A DNA stretch of 64,000 bases from Mesorhizobium sp. 113-3-3 (GCF_016756495.1 NZ_AP023243.1:1802501-1866500), one strand, 5' to 3'; positions 1 through 9,700 are shown, counted from the first letter of the stretch. Translations and numbers: made by a program. The notes: generated from the letters alone by a model not told the origin.

Positions 1-1320
<1,320 letters not shown>

Positions 1321-1467
1321 GTTCTCATTCCTTATGCTCATCGTGAAATACGATGGATGGCACAACAAAGACCAGCGAACAGCCCGAGAGGCAACCCGAC
1401 AGCGCTGCTGCCGATGTCTCTCTATGCTCCTTCGCTCAAAAGCTTCTCGAACAACGTGCGTTTTGCC

Positions 1468-1583
1468 GACCTGGTGGTTATGGCGGAGCGGCTGCACCCG
1501 ATCCCATTCCGAACTCGGCCGTGAAACGCTCCAGCGCTGATGGTACTTCGTCTCAAGACGCGGGAGAGTAGGTCGCTGCCAGG
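1468..1583 (+). rRNA. rrf: 5S ribosomal RNA
   Basis: About 116 nt, about 150 nt after the 23S end. The 5' arm starting GACCTGGTGG pairs with the 3' arm ending GCTGCCAGGTC, and the conserved loop CCCGATCCCATTCCGAACTC lies inside at about 1497-1516. Standard position in the rrn operon. Confidence 0.96.
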
Positions 1584-1665
1584 TCTGCTAAACGCACGTT
1601 GAACTCACATCCAAGCGGATGTCAGTGAAATCTTCTCTCTACGACAAGGCCCGCCAAGGGACCAC

Positions 1666-1690
1666 GGGCCGCGTAAGCGGCCCTTTCATT
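1666..1690 (+). terminator. hairpin after 5S rRNA
   Basis: GGGCCGC and GCGGCCC arms with a 4-nt GTAA loop, followed by TTTCATTT. It looks like an intrinsic terminator or processing hairpin between 5S and the initiator tRNA. The T-run is short and interrupted, so read-through to the tRNA is likely. Confidence 0.6.
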
Positions 1691-1748
1691 TGGTGAGCCA
1701 TCTACCTATTTGTAGGCCAGCGTCGTCGTAGGCGTGCGCTTACGTCCA

Positions 1749-1866
1749 AAGCAAGCAAACGTTTGCCTAGTTCGGCAAGCAGGCGCTTGCCTGGTTCAGC
1801 AAGCAAATGCTTGCTTAGTTCGGCAAGCAAGCGCTTGCCTAGTTCGGCAAGCAAGCGCTTGCCGAG
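1749..1866 (+). repeat. five-unit 24-bp palindromic tandem array
   Basis: Five units begin at 1749, 1773, 1797, 1821 and 1845, an exact 24-bp period; the last unit is slightly degenerate at its 3' end. Each unit is a near palindrome of the form GGCAAGC, four bases, GCTTGCC, then TAGTT. Unit 3 reads AGCAAGC with GCTTGCT, so a base change in one arm is matched in the other. Unit 1 instead keeps a perfect 12-bp inner palindrome (GCAAACGTTTGC). The array ends 6 nt before tRNA-fMet, so if co-transcribed it would form a row of short hairpins. Function unknown. Confidence 0.9.
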
Positions 1867-1872
1867 AGGTGA

Positions 1873-1949
<77 letters not shown>

Positions 1950-1955
1950 ACATTC

Positions 1956-1990
1956 AACGGCCCGCTAGGCTCAGCCAGCGGGCCGTTTTT
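1956..1990 (+). terminator. rrn operon terminator
   Basis: The arms AACGGCCCGCT and AGCGGGCCGTT flank a short loop and are followed by a T-run ending near 1990. This is a classic intrinsic terminator just after tRNA-fMet, closing the rRNA operon. Confidence 0.9.
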
Positions 1991-2124
1991 GTATCCAGAT
2001 CACAATGCTCGGCGATTTGCTCCGGCGCAGGCGCCCGCAAGGAGCCGAAGCCCCCGCAGGACAAAAACGCAAAGCCACTTAGTAAGTCATTGCTGACTGA
2101 CTAATTGAAGCGGCTACCCGGCTT

Positions 2125-2147
2125 TTGCTGCGCTTTTTGCGCAGCAA
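2125..2147. terminator. hairpin downstream of the hydrolase gene
   Basis: Perfect 9-bp arms TTGCTGCGC / GCGCAGCAA around a 5-nt loop, 21 nt past the stop of the minus-strand hydrolase gene. It may act as a terminator for that gene, but there is no clean T-run on either side. Confidence 0.4.
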
Positions 2148-2167
2148 TGTTTGTCTCACCCTTCTGA

Positions 2168-3034
2168 TCAGCGCTGCGAGAAGAACGGTCGCAAAATGTC
2201 GGCGACTCGCTCGGGCTGGCCGACATCGTCCGCCGCCAGATGACCAAGGCCAGGGAGTTCGATGCGCTTGGCGTTGGGCAAAACGCCGGCCAGCGCGTCC
2301 AGTGCTGGAGCCAGATAGGCGGCGCTTCGATCACCTCCGAGCAGAAGGATTTCCGTGTGTGCCGCTTTGAAGGTCTCGACGGTGTCGGCGATTTCCGCTG
2401 CCAGGCGAATATCGAAGTGAACGGAGCGGATGAGGACGTCCAGCGGGACGTTTCCGATTTTCCCGTCGCTCGCGCTGGTCCGGATCGCCAGCCGCATCAA
2501 CAGGACCAAGATGAAACGCGGCACCTTGATTGTCGCGATATCACCGGTCCCCTCCATGCAGGAAACCATGGCAGCCGCCAGATCGCCCAGCGCCAGTTCC
2601 CTTTCGTAGCGCGGCGCCCAGGCCATGGGTGACGTTACGCCGGCGACCGCCAATGGCGGTTCGTAAAGCGCGACCTTGCGCAGGGTGGGCAGGAAGAGCG
2701 TTGCCTGGAGCGCGATCAGGGCGCCGGAGCTCAGGCCGAAGACGTCTTGCGCGCCGGTGCCAACCACGAGCGCCTGAAGATCCTGGAGCTCCTTCTCCAT
2801 TCCGTGCTGGTAGCCAAATGGTCCGCTCATGCCACGCCCGCGCCGATCGGGGACATAGACAGTGAAGCTGTTTGAAAGCGCCGTCGCGAGCCGCATGAAA
2901 CTCTGCGCGGCCTGCATGGCGCCATGCAGCAGGATCAGACCCGGGCCACGGCCGATCTGCCGATAGCCGATGGTGGTGCCATCGCGCGATGTCACGGAGC
3001 CGGTCGTGTAAGCTTTCGCGGTTGCGGTATTCAT
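2168..3034 (-). CDS. alpha/beta hydrolase
   Basis: 288-residue alpha/beta-hydrolase fold protein. The oxyanion HG motif LILLHGA is near residue 35, the nucleophile elbow GLSSGA carries the serine about 25 percent into the chain, and LPGLGHLA near the C-terminus supplies the catalytic histidine. There is no signal peptide, so it is cytoplasmic; the substrate is unknown. The ATG at 3034 was chosen because AGGAG lies about 8 nt upstream; a longer frame would run into the divergent TetR gene. It shares a 136-bp intergenic region with that TetR gene, which probably represses both. Confidence 0.85.
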   Translation of the reverse strand: MNTATAKAYTTGSVTSRDGTTIGYRQIGRGPGLILLHGAMQAAQSFMRLATALSNSFTVYVPDRRGRGMSGPFGYQHGMEKELQDLQALVVGTGAQDVFGLSSGALIALQATLFLPTLRKVALYEPPLAVAGVTSPMAWAPRYERELALGDLAAAMVSCMEGTGDIATIKVPRFILVLLMRLAIRTSASDGKIGNVPLDVLIRSVHFDIRLAAEIADTVETFKAAHTEILLLGGDRSAAYLAPALDALAGVLPNAKRIELPGLGHLAADDVGQPERVADILRPFFSQR

Positions 3035-3140
3035 GGGCAGCGCTCCTGGTCCACGAACAATCATCCGCACAGGGCCGGCCAATGAGTTGGCCGGCCTATG
3101 AAACTCGGATACGATGTTCGCAGTATTGTTTCTGTAGAAT

Positions 3141-3159
3141 ATGCGAACGGTGTTCGCAA
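3141..3159. promoter_or_regulatory. palindromic operator of the divergent TetR/hydrolase promoters
   Basis: TGCGAAC and GTTCGCA form an inverted repeat with 3-nt spacing at 3142-3158. A further half-site, GTTCGCA, is present about 30 bp upstream near 3115-3121. The layout (palindrome just before a tetR gene, facing a divergent enzyme gene) fits TetR autoregulation. The site overlaps an upstream in-frame ATG at 3141, an argument for the start at 3171. Confidence 0.7.
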
Positions 3160-3170
3160 TAGGTAGGCGC

Positions 3171-3908
3171 ATGGCTTCAGGTGACAAGGCCCCGTCGGTG
3201 ATCTGGATGCGGCCGTCGCGCGGCGCGCGCGGGCCCGAGCCCTCGCATGACCGCGAGGCGATCGCCCGGATAGCCATCGAGATTGCCGACCGTGAGGGGC
3301 TCGACGCCGTCTCCATGCGCCGCATCGCGACGGCGATCGGCAGCGGCACCAGCTCCCTCTATCGTTATTTCGCGCGCAAGGATGATCTGTTGAACCTGAT
3401 GGTCGATGGCGCGCTGGGGCCGGGAACCTTTAGCGCTTCCGGCGATTGGCGCGCCGACTTCAGCGCCATCGGCTTGGCCACGCGGCAAACCTTCCTGGCT
3501 CATCGCTGGATGGTGACGGCGTTGGCCGGACGGCCAACGCTTGGACCCAACCGGTTGAAGCGACTCGAGGCAACGCTTGGCCTGTTGGAGGAGCATGGCC
3601 TGTCGGCGCGGGAGCGCCTCATCCTTATCGACACGCTGATCTCCTATGTGCGCGGCTTCGTCGCGTCCGAGATCGCCGACGACATCGCTATCGGCACTTC
3701 AGGGCTGTCCGCCGAGCAGTGGCGAGCGGACCAGGCTGCCTATGCCGCTTCTATCACCGGCTCCGGAGCCTATCCGCGGACCTCCGCATTGTTCGAGGAA
3801 AGGCGCGAAGGCGACGGAGACGCAATCCAGGATCAAAGCTTTGCAGCGGGCCTCGAACTGATCCTGGACGGCATTGCGGCCAAGCTGGCTCGGCTGCAGC
3901 CGGCATAA
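3171..3908 (+). CDS. TetR/AcrR family transcriptional regulator
   Basis: 245 residues. The N-terminal helix-turn-helix (about residues 25-70) contains the typical TetR pattern MRRIATAIGSGTSSLYRYF followed by KDDLLNLM; the rest is the variable ligand-binding domain, resembling TetR proteins with a TetR_C_1-type C-terminus. The start at 3171 (AGGTAGG 3 nt upstream) is preferred over the ATG at 3141, which lies inside the operator palindrome. It probably represses itself and the divergent hydrolase; the ligand is unknown. Confidence 0.9.
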   Translation: MASGDKAPSVIWMRPSRGARGPEPSHDREAIARIAIEIADREGLDAVSMRRIATAIGSGTSSLYRYFARKDDLLNLMVDGALGPGTFSASGDWRADFSAIGLATRQTFLAHRWMVTALAGRPTLGPNRLKRLEATLGLLEEHGLSARERLILIDTLISYVRGFVASEIADDIAIGTSGLSAEQWRADQAAYAASITGSGAYPRTSALFEERREGDGDAIQDQSFAAGLELILDGIAAKLARLQPA

Positions 3909-3936
3909 TTGCGTCCGAGCCTGAGGGGGATCGGCT

Positions 3937-4854
3937 TCATCCCCTGGCGTTGCCACGCGTCCGCTTTCTCTCGGCCGCCGCGAGCAATTCGACGAAGGCG
4001 CGCACCTTGGCGGGCCGGAAGCGGGCTGGCGGGAACACCGCGTGGATACCACCGGTCGGCAAGGTCCACTTGTCGAATATCCGCACAAGCCGACCTGCGG
4101 CGATATCCTCATCGACCGCGTAGTCGGGGAATATGCCCAGGCCGATACCGGCGAGCACGCACGCGTAGGCGGCCGGGCTTTTGTCACAGACGACGACGGG
4201 ATTGAGTTCGGTCAGCACCGTCTCGCCGTCCCTGGAAAACAGCCATTGGCCGACGCCGCGCAATTGGGTATTGCCGACCCAGGGCAGCGCTCGCGCCTGG
4301 TTCGGGTTCGCATCCGCGGGCAGGCTTGCCGCGAGAGCCGGACTGGCAACGACGATCTGCCGAATCGTGCCGAGGCGCCGCGCCTGGTTGGAGGAATCGG
4401 TAAGCCAGCCGACACGGATGCCGAGATCGATCTGCTCGTCGACCAGATCGCTCACCGCATCGTCGAAAATCGCTTCGACGCGCATCTGCGGATAGGCCTT
4501 CAGATATGCCGCCATGACCGGGGCCACCACCCTGGTGCCGTAGTCGAGCGGCGCGGTCAGCTTCAGCGTTCCGCTCGGCTCGGTCGCAGCGCGCGAGATC
4601 TCGCCATAGGCCGATTCCGCCTCGCGCAGGATGATCATCGCGCGATCATAAAAGAGCCGGCCCTCCTCGGTCGGGGTGACGCGCCGCGTCGTGCGCTGCA
4701 GCAGCGTCGCGCCCAGCTCCTCTTCAAGCCTGCCGACCTGATGGCTGACCACGGCCTTGGCGACGCCAAGCCGGTCTGCTGCTGATGTGAACGAGCCGGT
4801 TTCCATCACGGTGGTGAAGTAGACGAGCCGGTTGAGGTTGAGAAGGTCGGCCAA
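3937..4854 (-). CDS. LysR family transcriptional regulator
   Basis: 305 residues. The N-terminal winged HTH (residues about 8-65: FTSAADRLGVAKAVVSHQVGRLEEELG) is followed by a LysR substrate-binding domain. The start codon is TTG at 4854; no in-frame ATG or GTG precedes it before an upstream stop, and the next ATG (residue 17) would cut the HTH. It is divergent from the DsbA-like gene, with a perfect palindrome between them, so it likely controls that gene and the following NAD-binding protein gene. Confidence 0.9.
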   Translation of the reverse strand: MADLLNLNRLVYFTTVMETGSFTSAADRLGVAKAVVSHQVGRLEEELGATLLQRTTRRVTPTEEGRLFYDRAMIILREAESAYGEISRAATEPSGTLKLTAPLDYGTRVVAPVMAAYLKAYPQMRVEAIFDDAVSDLVDEQIDLGIRVGWLTDSSNQARRLGTIRQIVVASPALAASLPADANPNQARALPWVGNTQLRGVGQWLFSRDGETVLTELNPVVVCDKSPAAYACVLAGIGLGIFPDYAVDEDIAAGRLVRIFDKWTLPTGGIHAVFPPARFRPAKVRAFVELLAAAERKRTRGNARG

Positions 4855-4866
4855 GGTAATTGCTTT

Positions 4867-4885
4867 TGTCTGATTTGATCAGACA
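4867..4885. promoter_or_regulatory. LysR-type operator
   Basis: TGTCTGAT TTG ATCAGACA is a perfect inverted repeat with 8-bp arms, 12 bp upstream of the lysR start codon and about 95 bp upstream of the DsbA-like start. Its place next to a divergent lysR gene marks it as the probable regulator-binding site. Confidence 0.7.
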
Positions 4886-4980
4886 GTTTGTATTATTGGG
4901 CACTATTTATCGCAAGACCTCCGCTTGCCACATACGGCCAAGAGATTTGGTGGCCTTTCAGCCGACAGGACGTACCAACA

Positions 4981-5631
4981 ATGGTGGCGATCGTGAGCAA
5001 TTCAGACGTGACTTACCTTTTTGATCCGCTCTGCGGCTGGTGCTATGGCGCCACGCCGATGCTGGACAGGCTGTCGGCCAGCGGCGTGCGCATCGAGCTG
5101 CTGCCGACCGGCCTGTTCTCCGGCACCGGTGCGCGGCCGATGGATGAAGGCTTTGCCGCCCACGCCTGGGCGAACGACCAGCGCATCGAGCGTCTGACCG
5201 GGCAGACGTTCACGCAGGCTTACCGAAACAATGTCCTCAATGTTCGCGGCACCCTGCTCGACTCGCATGCCGCCGCCCTCGGCATCAGCGCCGCCGGTCT
5301 GCAAGACCCCAGCTGCAGGCTCACCGCGCTTAAAGCGATCCAGCGTGCGCGCTATGTCGACGGCCGCGATATCGTGACTGTCGAAGGCGTGGCCGCCGTG
5401 CTCGCAGACGCCGGCATGGCGGGCGCCGCCGCAATGCTGAAGAAGCCGAGCGAAACCGTGCTGACGGCTCACCGCGAGTTGGTCGGTCGTGGCCGAGCGC
5501 TGTTCCAGCGCTTGCATGCCAACGGCGTGCCTTCGCTTGCGGTCGTCCGCAACGATGCGCCGCGCCTCATCGGATCGAACGCATTGTTCGGCAGCTTCGA
5601 CAATCTCGTCGCCCATATCGCGGCGGCGTGA
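4981..5631 (+). CDS. DsbA family protein (thioredoxin fold, CGWC)
   Basis: 216 residues. An FDPLCGWCYG motif near residues 15-24 places the redox-type CxxC at the start of a DsbA/FrnE-like thioredoxin fold, with a helical insertion and a cis-proline segment (NGVPSLAVV) near the C-terminus. There is no signal peptide, so it is a cytoplasmic DsbA-like protein, not a periplasmic oxidase. The ATG at 4981 is used; an upstream in-frame ATG at 4888 would begin right at the LysR operator. The next gene starts 38 bp downstream and is probably co-transcribed. Confidence 0.8.
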   Translation: MVAIVSNSDVTYLFDPLCGWCYGATPMLDRLSASGVRIELLPTGLFSGTGARPMDEGFAAHAWANDQRIERLTGQTFTQAYRNNVLNVRGTLLDSHAAALGISAAGLQDPSCRLTALKAIQRARYVDGRDIVTVEGVAAVLADAGMAGAAAMLKKPSETVLTAHRELVGRGRALFQRLHANGVPSLAVVRNDAPRLIGSNALFGSFDNLVAHIAAA

Positions 5632-5669
5632 TCTCCCCAACTGACCCCCAACAAGGACTGGAAAAAGAC

Positions 5670-6281
5670 ATGGCAAAAGTCGCTCTCATCGGCGCATCGG
5701 GCGCTGTCGGTTCGCGCCTGCTCAAGGAACTCTCCGACCGTGGCCATACCGTCACCGGTATCGCCCGCAACCCCGAAAAGATTGCCGCTCTGCCCGGCGT
5801 GACGGCCAGGAAGGGCGATGTCTTCGACAGGCAAGGCCTCGCCGATCTGATCCGTGGCCATGATGTGGTGATCAGCGCCGTGCATTTCCTGGACAGCGAT
5901 CCCGACACGTTGATCGCCGCCGTGCGTGCTTCCGGCGTGAAGCGCTATCTCATTGTCGGCGGCGCGGGCAGCCTTGAGGTCGCGCCCGGCAAAAGACTGG
6001 TCGACACGCCCGAATTCCCGGCGATCTACAAGCCCGAGGCACAGAAGGGCGCCGACTTCCTCGACACGTTGAAGACGGTGGGCGATCTCGAATGGACGTT
6101 CCTGTCGCCCTCCGCCATGTTCGTCCCGGGCGAGCGCACCGGCAAATTCCGCCTCGGCAAGGATACGCTTCTCGCCTCGGACAAGGGCAGCAGCATCTCC
6201 TTCGAAGACTACGCCATCGTCATGGCCGACGAGATCGAGAAGCCGGCCCACATCAGGCAGCGTTTCACCGTCGGCTATTGA
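5670..6281 (+). CDS. NAD(P)H-binding oxidoreductase, atypical SDR/NmrA-like
   Basis: 203 residues. The N-terminal Rossmann motif ALIGASGAVGSRLL (residues 5-18) is followed by ARNPEK for cofactor ribose binding and a fold resembling the YwnB/NmrA-like NAD(P)-binding family. It lacks the YxxxK pair of classical SDRs. An AAGGA box precedes the ATG at 5670. It follows the DsbA-like gene and is likely under the same LysR control; the pair is common in redox or stress cassettes, but the substrate cannot be told. Confidence 0.8.
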   Translation: MAKVALIGASGAVGSRLLKELSDRGHTVTGIARNPEKIAALPGVTARKGDVFDRQGLADLIRGHDVVISAVHFLDSDPDTLIAAVRASGVKRYLIVGGAGSLEVAPGKRLVDTPEFPAIYKPEAQKGADFLDTLKTVGDLEWTFLSPSAMFVPGERTGKFRLGKDTLLASDKGSSISFEDYAIVMADEIEKPAHIRQRFTVGY

Positions 6282-6460
6282 TCAGACGGCGGCGGCCGTG
6301 CCTCGATCGAGGCCGGCCTACGCCAGCCGCATCAGGGCTTCGCGGACGCCGACGTGCCGATAGGTTTTGTGACCAGACCGTCCTGCCGAAGCGCCTTGCG
6401 AGACTCCTTCCCCATCAACGTCGGTATCGCTAATGTTCCAGGCTTCCTGGAGGACAGATC

Positions 6461-7243
6461 ATGGAGCAGAGCCGGCTGTCGAAGAAGGAGCGGCATGAGC
6501 TCATCCTGTCGGAAGTGCGCCGCTCGGCCTCGATCCGTGTTTCCAGGCTCGCCCTGCGCCTTGGCGTCGCCGGCGAAACGATCCGGCGCGACCTTATCGA
6601 GCTCGGCGATGCGGGGTTGCTCAACCGAACCTATGGCGGCGCGACGATCTCGCTGATGACATCCGAGCCGGTGATTGCCGAGCGCAGCCAGACCATGATC
6701 GAAGAGCGGGCCCGGATCGGGCGTGGTGCGGCCGGACTGGTCGAGAAAGGCCAGATCGTGATGATCGATGGCGGCTCGACGACCTATGAGGTGGCGCGCA
6801 GCCTCTCGCAGATGAAGCGGGAGCTGACGATCATCACCAATTCCATCGGCGTCGCCTCGGTGGCCGGTGCCAGTCCGACCTTCCGGGTCATCCTGTGCCC
6901 CGGCACCTACGACAGCCGAGAAGCCAGCGTGGTCGGTGAGGATACGGTTGAATTCGTCAGGCGCTACAATGCCGACATTGCCATCATCGGCGCCTCGAGC
7001 CTCTCGGCGGACGGGCCGAGCGACATGATCTCGGGGGCGGCGGCGGTCAAGCGGGCGATGATTGCTCGCGCGCTGTCGACAGCGCTTGTGGTGACCAACG
7101 ACAAGTTCGGCCGCAACAGCCTCGAACGCATCTGCGCTCTCAGCGCGCTTTCCGACATCGTCACGGATCGTGAACCGCTACCGGCGCTGCGCGCGGTCAT
7201 CGCGGCGGCCGGAACGGAACTTCACGTCTGTAGTGGCGACTGA
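6461..7243 (+). CDS. DeoR/GlpR family transcriptional regulator
   Basis: 260 residues. The N-terminal DeoR HTH (residues 9-62, ERHELILSEVRRSASIRVSRL then GETIRRDLIEL) is followed by a DeoRC sugar-phosphate sensor domain with the typical segments MIDGGSTTYEVARSL, ITNSIGVA and the lysine-containing MISGAAAVKRAMI. GGAGGA lies 6 nt before the ATG. It converges on the kinase gene at 7261. DeoR proteins usually sense phosphorylated sugars, which fits the adjacent kinase and aldolase genes. Confidence 0.92.
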   Translation: MEQSRLSKKERHELILSEVRRSASIRVSRLALRLGVAGETIRRDLIELGDAGLLNRTYGGATISLMTSEPVIAERSQTMIEERARIGRGAAGLVEKGQIVMIDGGSTTYEVARSLSQMKRELTIITNSIGVASVAGASPTFRVILCPGTYDSREASVVGEDTVEFVRRYNADIAIIGASSLSADGPSDMISGAAAVKRAMIARALSTALVVTNDKFGRNSLERICALSALSDIVTDREPLPALRAVIAAAGTELHVCSGD

Positions 7244-7260
7244 CCGGGCCTTCCGGCCGT

Positions 7261-8718
7261 CTATGCGCCGCTGGCTATGGTCGCCCGCAGCCAGGCCGTG
7301 ATGGCATCGAAGTCGATCGGCCTCGTCGTGTCGACGTCGAAGAGCGGTCCGCGCCGCAGCGGCTCGGCGCGCTTGGCGAGCTCGATCAGTTCGGGAATAT
7401 AGGCGGCACCGGGATGGCCGGCGGGACGCTGGTCAAGCCGGGCGCCGTAGCGCTCGGCAAGGACTTCGCCGGGCGCGTGGCACCAGATTTCGAAAGTCTG
7501 CTCGACGCCAGCCTTTCGCAGATGATCCTCGAGAACCTCGCGCGGCTGGAAGCCGAACCAGGCATCGACGATGAAAGTGGTGCCGGCAGGAGCTTCGCCG
7601 ACCACCGACCAGATCGCCTGGTAGCTGGCGCGGCCGAGCGTGCGGTTGAACAGGCGGTCGCCGCCGCCGAGCACTTCGAGAAAGGGATTCTTGATCGTAT
7701 CGAGCGCCAGCAGCGGCCAGCCCATGCGATCGGCGATGCCGCGCGAGACGGTGCTCTTGCCGCTGGCGGGGATGCCGTTGACCAGCACGGCGCGCCTGGC
7801 GTGACCTGATGGCGCCGAGGATGCAACCGGAACGGCGTGTGGTTCCGCCGCCAGGGCCTGCAGGCCGGCGCCGATCACCCCGGCGTCGTCGCCGAGCTGC
7901 GCTGCTTCGACCTGGCATTGGTACCAGGGCGCCAGAGCCGGGGCTCGGTCGAGTGCTGCATGTGCCGCGCGGCCAAGGCCGCCGCCAAGCAGCACGAGAT
8001 CGGGAGCGAGCATTGCAACGGCGGTGTCGATGGCGGCCCGCAGCGGTTTCGCCCAGGCGTCCAGTATGCCGCGCGCCTGGACGTCGCCGGCGGCATCGAG
8101 GGCAAAGAGCTGGTCGACCGAAATGTCGGCGCCGAGCCCGGCGCGCGCAATGTGACGGCCGAGCGCCGTGCCCGAACTGGTGGTCTCCACGCAGCCGCGC
8201 CGGCCGCAGGCGCAGACCTCGCCATTGACGTCGACGGTGATGTGGCCGAGCTGGCCCGCCGTTGCCGAACCACGCGTGATCCGCCGATCCTGGGCGACGG
8301 CGCCGCCAATGCCGGTGCCGATGGTGAACATGACGATGTTGCCATGGCCGCGCCCGGCGCCGAGCGCCATCTCGGCGGCCAGCGCCATGTTGCAGTCATT
8401 GTCGATGATGACAGGCTTGCCTGTCATGTCTTCCAGGCGCTGCGCCAGCGCAACCGAGGCGAGGTTGACATAGCCGCCCGACAGGACAGCGCCGCGCCGC
8501 GCATCGACGCGGCCGGGTACGCCGACGCCGATGGCCTTCACGTCAGGGGTGTCGAGAAGGCGCACCATGTCGGCGATGCGGCCCAGCACCAACTCCGGGT
8601 CAGGCGCGCTTTTTTCGGAAACGCGCTTGAGGATTTCACCGGTGCCGGAAATGCGGGCGGCACGCAGATTGGTACCGCCAATGTCGATTCCTATGCTGAG
8701 AGGCATGGCATCCTGCAT
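7261..8718 (-). CDS. ROK sugar kinase fused to a second P-loop kinase domain
   Basis: 485 residues. Residues 1-295 are a complete ROK kinase: DIGGT at 12-16, catalytic Asp108 in IDND, GTGIGG at 134-139, and the zinc motif with His159, Cys169, Cys171 and Cys176. Residues about 305-485 add a separate P-loop domain with Walker A GIPASGKS (315-322), a DTIK segment and an FIVDAWFGF segment, resembling AAA_33, zeta-toxin or gluconokinase-like small-molecule kinases. ROK proteins normally end near 300 residues, so this is a fusion. The reading frame is unbroken between the domains. ATG 8718 is used; ATG 8706 with AGGA upstream is an alternative. It is 73 bp downstream of the aldolase gene on the same strand and probably in one operon with it. 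It is predicted to phosphorylate a sugar, possibly twice. Confidence 0.88.
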   Translation of the reverse strand: MQDAMPLSIGIDIGGTNLRAARISGTGEILKRVSEKSAPDPELVLGRIADMVRLLDTPDVKAIGVGVPGRVDARRGAVLSGGYVNLASVALAQRLEDMTGKPVIIDNDCNMALAAEMALGAGRGHGNIVMFTIGTGIGGAVAQDRRITRGSATAGQLGHITVDVNGEVCACGRRGCVETTSSGTALGRHIARAGLGADISVDQLFALDAAGDVQARGILDAWAKPLRAAIDTAVAMLAPDLVLLGGGLGRAAHAALDRAPALAPWYQCQVEAAQLGDDAGVIGAGLQALAAEPHAVPVASSAPSGHARRAVLVNGIPASGKSTVSRGIADRMGWPLLALDTIKNPFLEVLGGGDRLFNRTLGRASYQAIWSVVGEAPAGTTFIVDAWFGFQPREVLEDHLRKAGVEQTFEIWCHAPGEVLAERYGARLDQRPAGHPGAAYIPELIELAKRAEPLRRGPLFDVDTTRPIDFDAITAWLRATIASGA

Positions 8719-8728
8719 TCGTTTTCAC

Positions 8729-8772
8729 GCAATTCCGGACGCAAAACCGCTTCACACTTTTGCTGGAATGGC
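8729..8772. repeat. 44-bp palindromic intergenic repeat, copy 1
   Basis: It starts GCAATTCCGG and ends CTGGAATGGC, an imperfect inverted repeat. A second copy at 37079-37122 matches 38 of 44 positions. It lies between the aldolase and kinase genes, probably within one transcript. A similar element is common in rhizobial intergenic regions as far as I recall; the copy pair here is directly visible. Confidence 0.8.
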
Positions 8773-8791
8773 TCTAGTCCAAATTCGACTA

Positions 8792-9700
8792 TCAGGCAGC
8801 AGCTTTCTGCCGGTAGTGTCCGATCACGGCCTGGATCTCACGCAATCGCGGCACTGCGATGGTCTTAAGCCTTTCGCGCTGGATGTCACGATCGAGCGAG
8901 ATGCAGTCCTTCCACAGCGAACGGCCGGCGATGACACCCGAGGCGCCGTTCTGCATGGCGATCTCGACCTGGCCAAGGAAGGTGGCGTGGTTGACACCGG
9001 CCGAAAGCACCGCCCACGGCACATCGCCGGCCATTGCGGTGATGTTGGCGCAGGCCTCCGGCGTGCCGGGGTAGGGGAGCTTCAGCACCTTGGCGCCGCA
9101 CTCGAGCGAAATCCTGGTACCTTCCTCGACAAGCCATGGCGTCTTGGCCGCATAGTCCTCGGGGCTTTCCCCGTCGAGCTGATAGGTCAGGAATTCGACG
9201 ACCAGCAGCAGGTCCTCCTGCCCGAAATCAGCGATGCAATGGCGCAGGATGGCGATGTTGTGCTCGTTGGCCGCAGGCTTGTCGGCTCTGAGATACACCA
9301 TGATCTTGCCGCCGGTGCCGCCCAGCGCGCGCACGCGGCGCGCGTCGATGCCGGGGACGAGGCGCGACAGGCGGTAGCCCTCGGGCGAGACGTCGAAACC
9401 GGAAGCGTCGAGGCCGATCAGCAGAGCCGTATCGCGGTTCAAGACCCCTTCATCGACAATGCGCGGCACCGCGCAGAGAGGGTCGAGCAACACGCAGGAT
9501 GCCGCACTGGCGAGGTAACGCGTGATGTCGGCCTTGGTGTCGCCGAGCATGTCGTTGGTGATCCTGGCCTGTTCGTCCGGGTCCGACGCCAGCAAGGTCC
9601 GCATGCCGCCGCGCTGGTCACAGGCGATGGCGACCATGGCCCCGTCCTTGCCGCATATCTGCTGGTAGCCGCGCAGTTCCGCGGTGGTCATCTTGGTCAT
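8792..9700 (-). CDS. DeoC/LacD-type class I aldolase (tagatose-bisphosphate aldolase-like)
   Basis: 302 residues. The N-terminal ACDQRGGMRTLL and the Schiff-base region KVLKLPYPG, followed by PWAVLSAGV and GVIAGRSLWKD, match the LacD/YihT class I aldolase family (ketose-bisphosphate or sulfofructose-phosphate cleavage). The lysine of KLP is the probable Schiff-base residue. The start is at ATG 9700; the frame extends upstream but without a good ribosome site. Its neighbours, a fused ROK kinase, a SorC regulator and a ribose-type ABC transporter, suggest it splits the phosphorylated form of the imported sugar into two C3 units. The exact sugar is not known. Confidence 0.85.
   Translation of the reverse strand: MTKMTTAELRGYQQICGKDGAMVAIACDQRGGMRTLLASDPDEQARITNDMLGDTKADITRYLASAASCVLLDPLCAVPRIVDEGVLNRDTALLIGLDASGFDVSPEGYRLSRLVPGIDARRVRALGGTGGKIMVYLRADKPAANEHNIAILRHCIADFGQEDLLLVVEFLTYQLDGESPEDYAAKTPWLVEEGTRISLECGAKVLKLPYPGTPEACANITAMAGDVPWAVLSAGVNHATFLGQVEIAMQNGASGVIAGRSLWKDCISLDRDIQRERLKTIAVPRLREIQAVIGHYRQKAAA

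Noticed and set aside
1749..1866. Possible CRISPR-like repeat array
   Set aside because: The 24-bp units are contiguous with only a TAGTT linker; there are no variable spacers and no cas genes.
2000..2167. Attachment site or genomic island border next to tRNA-fMet
   Set aside because: No integrase, no repeated tRNA 3' end and no shift in composition were seen downstream.
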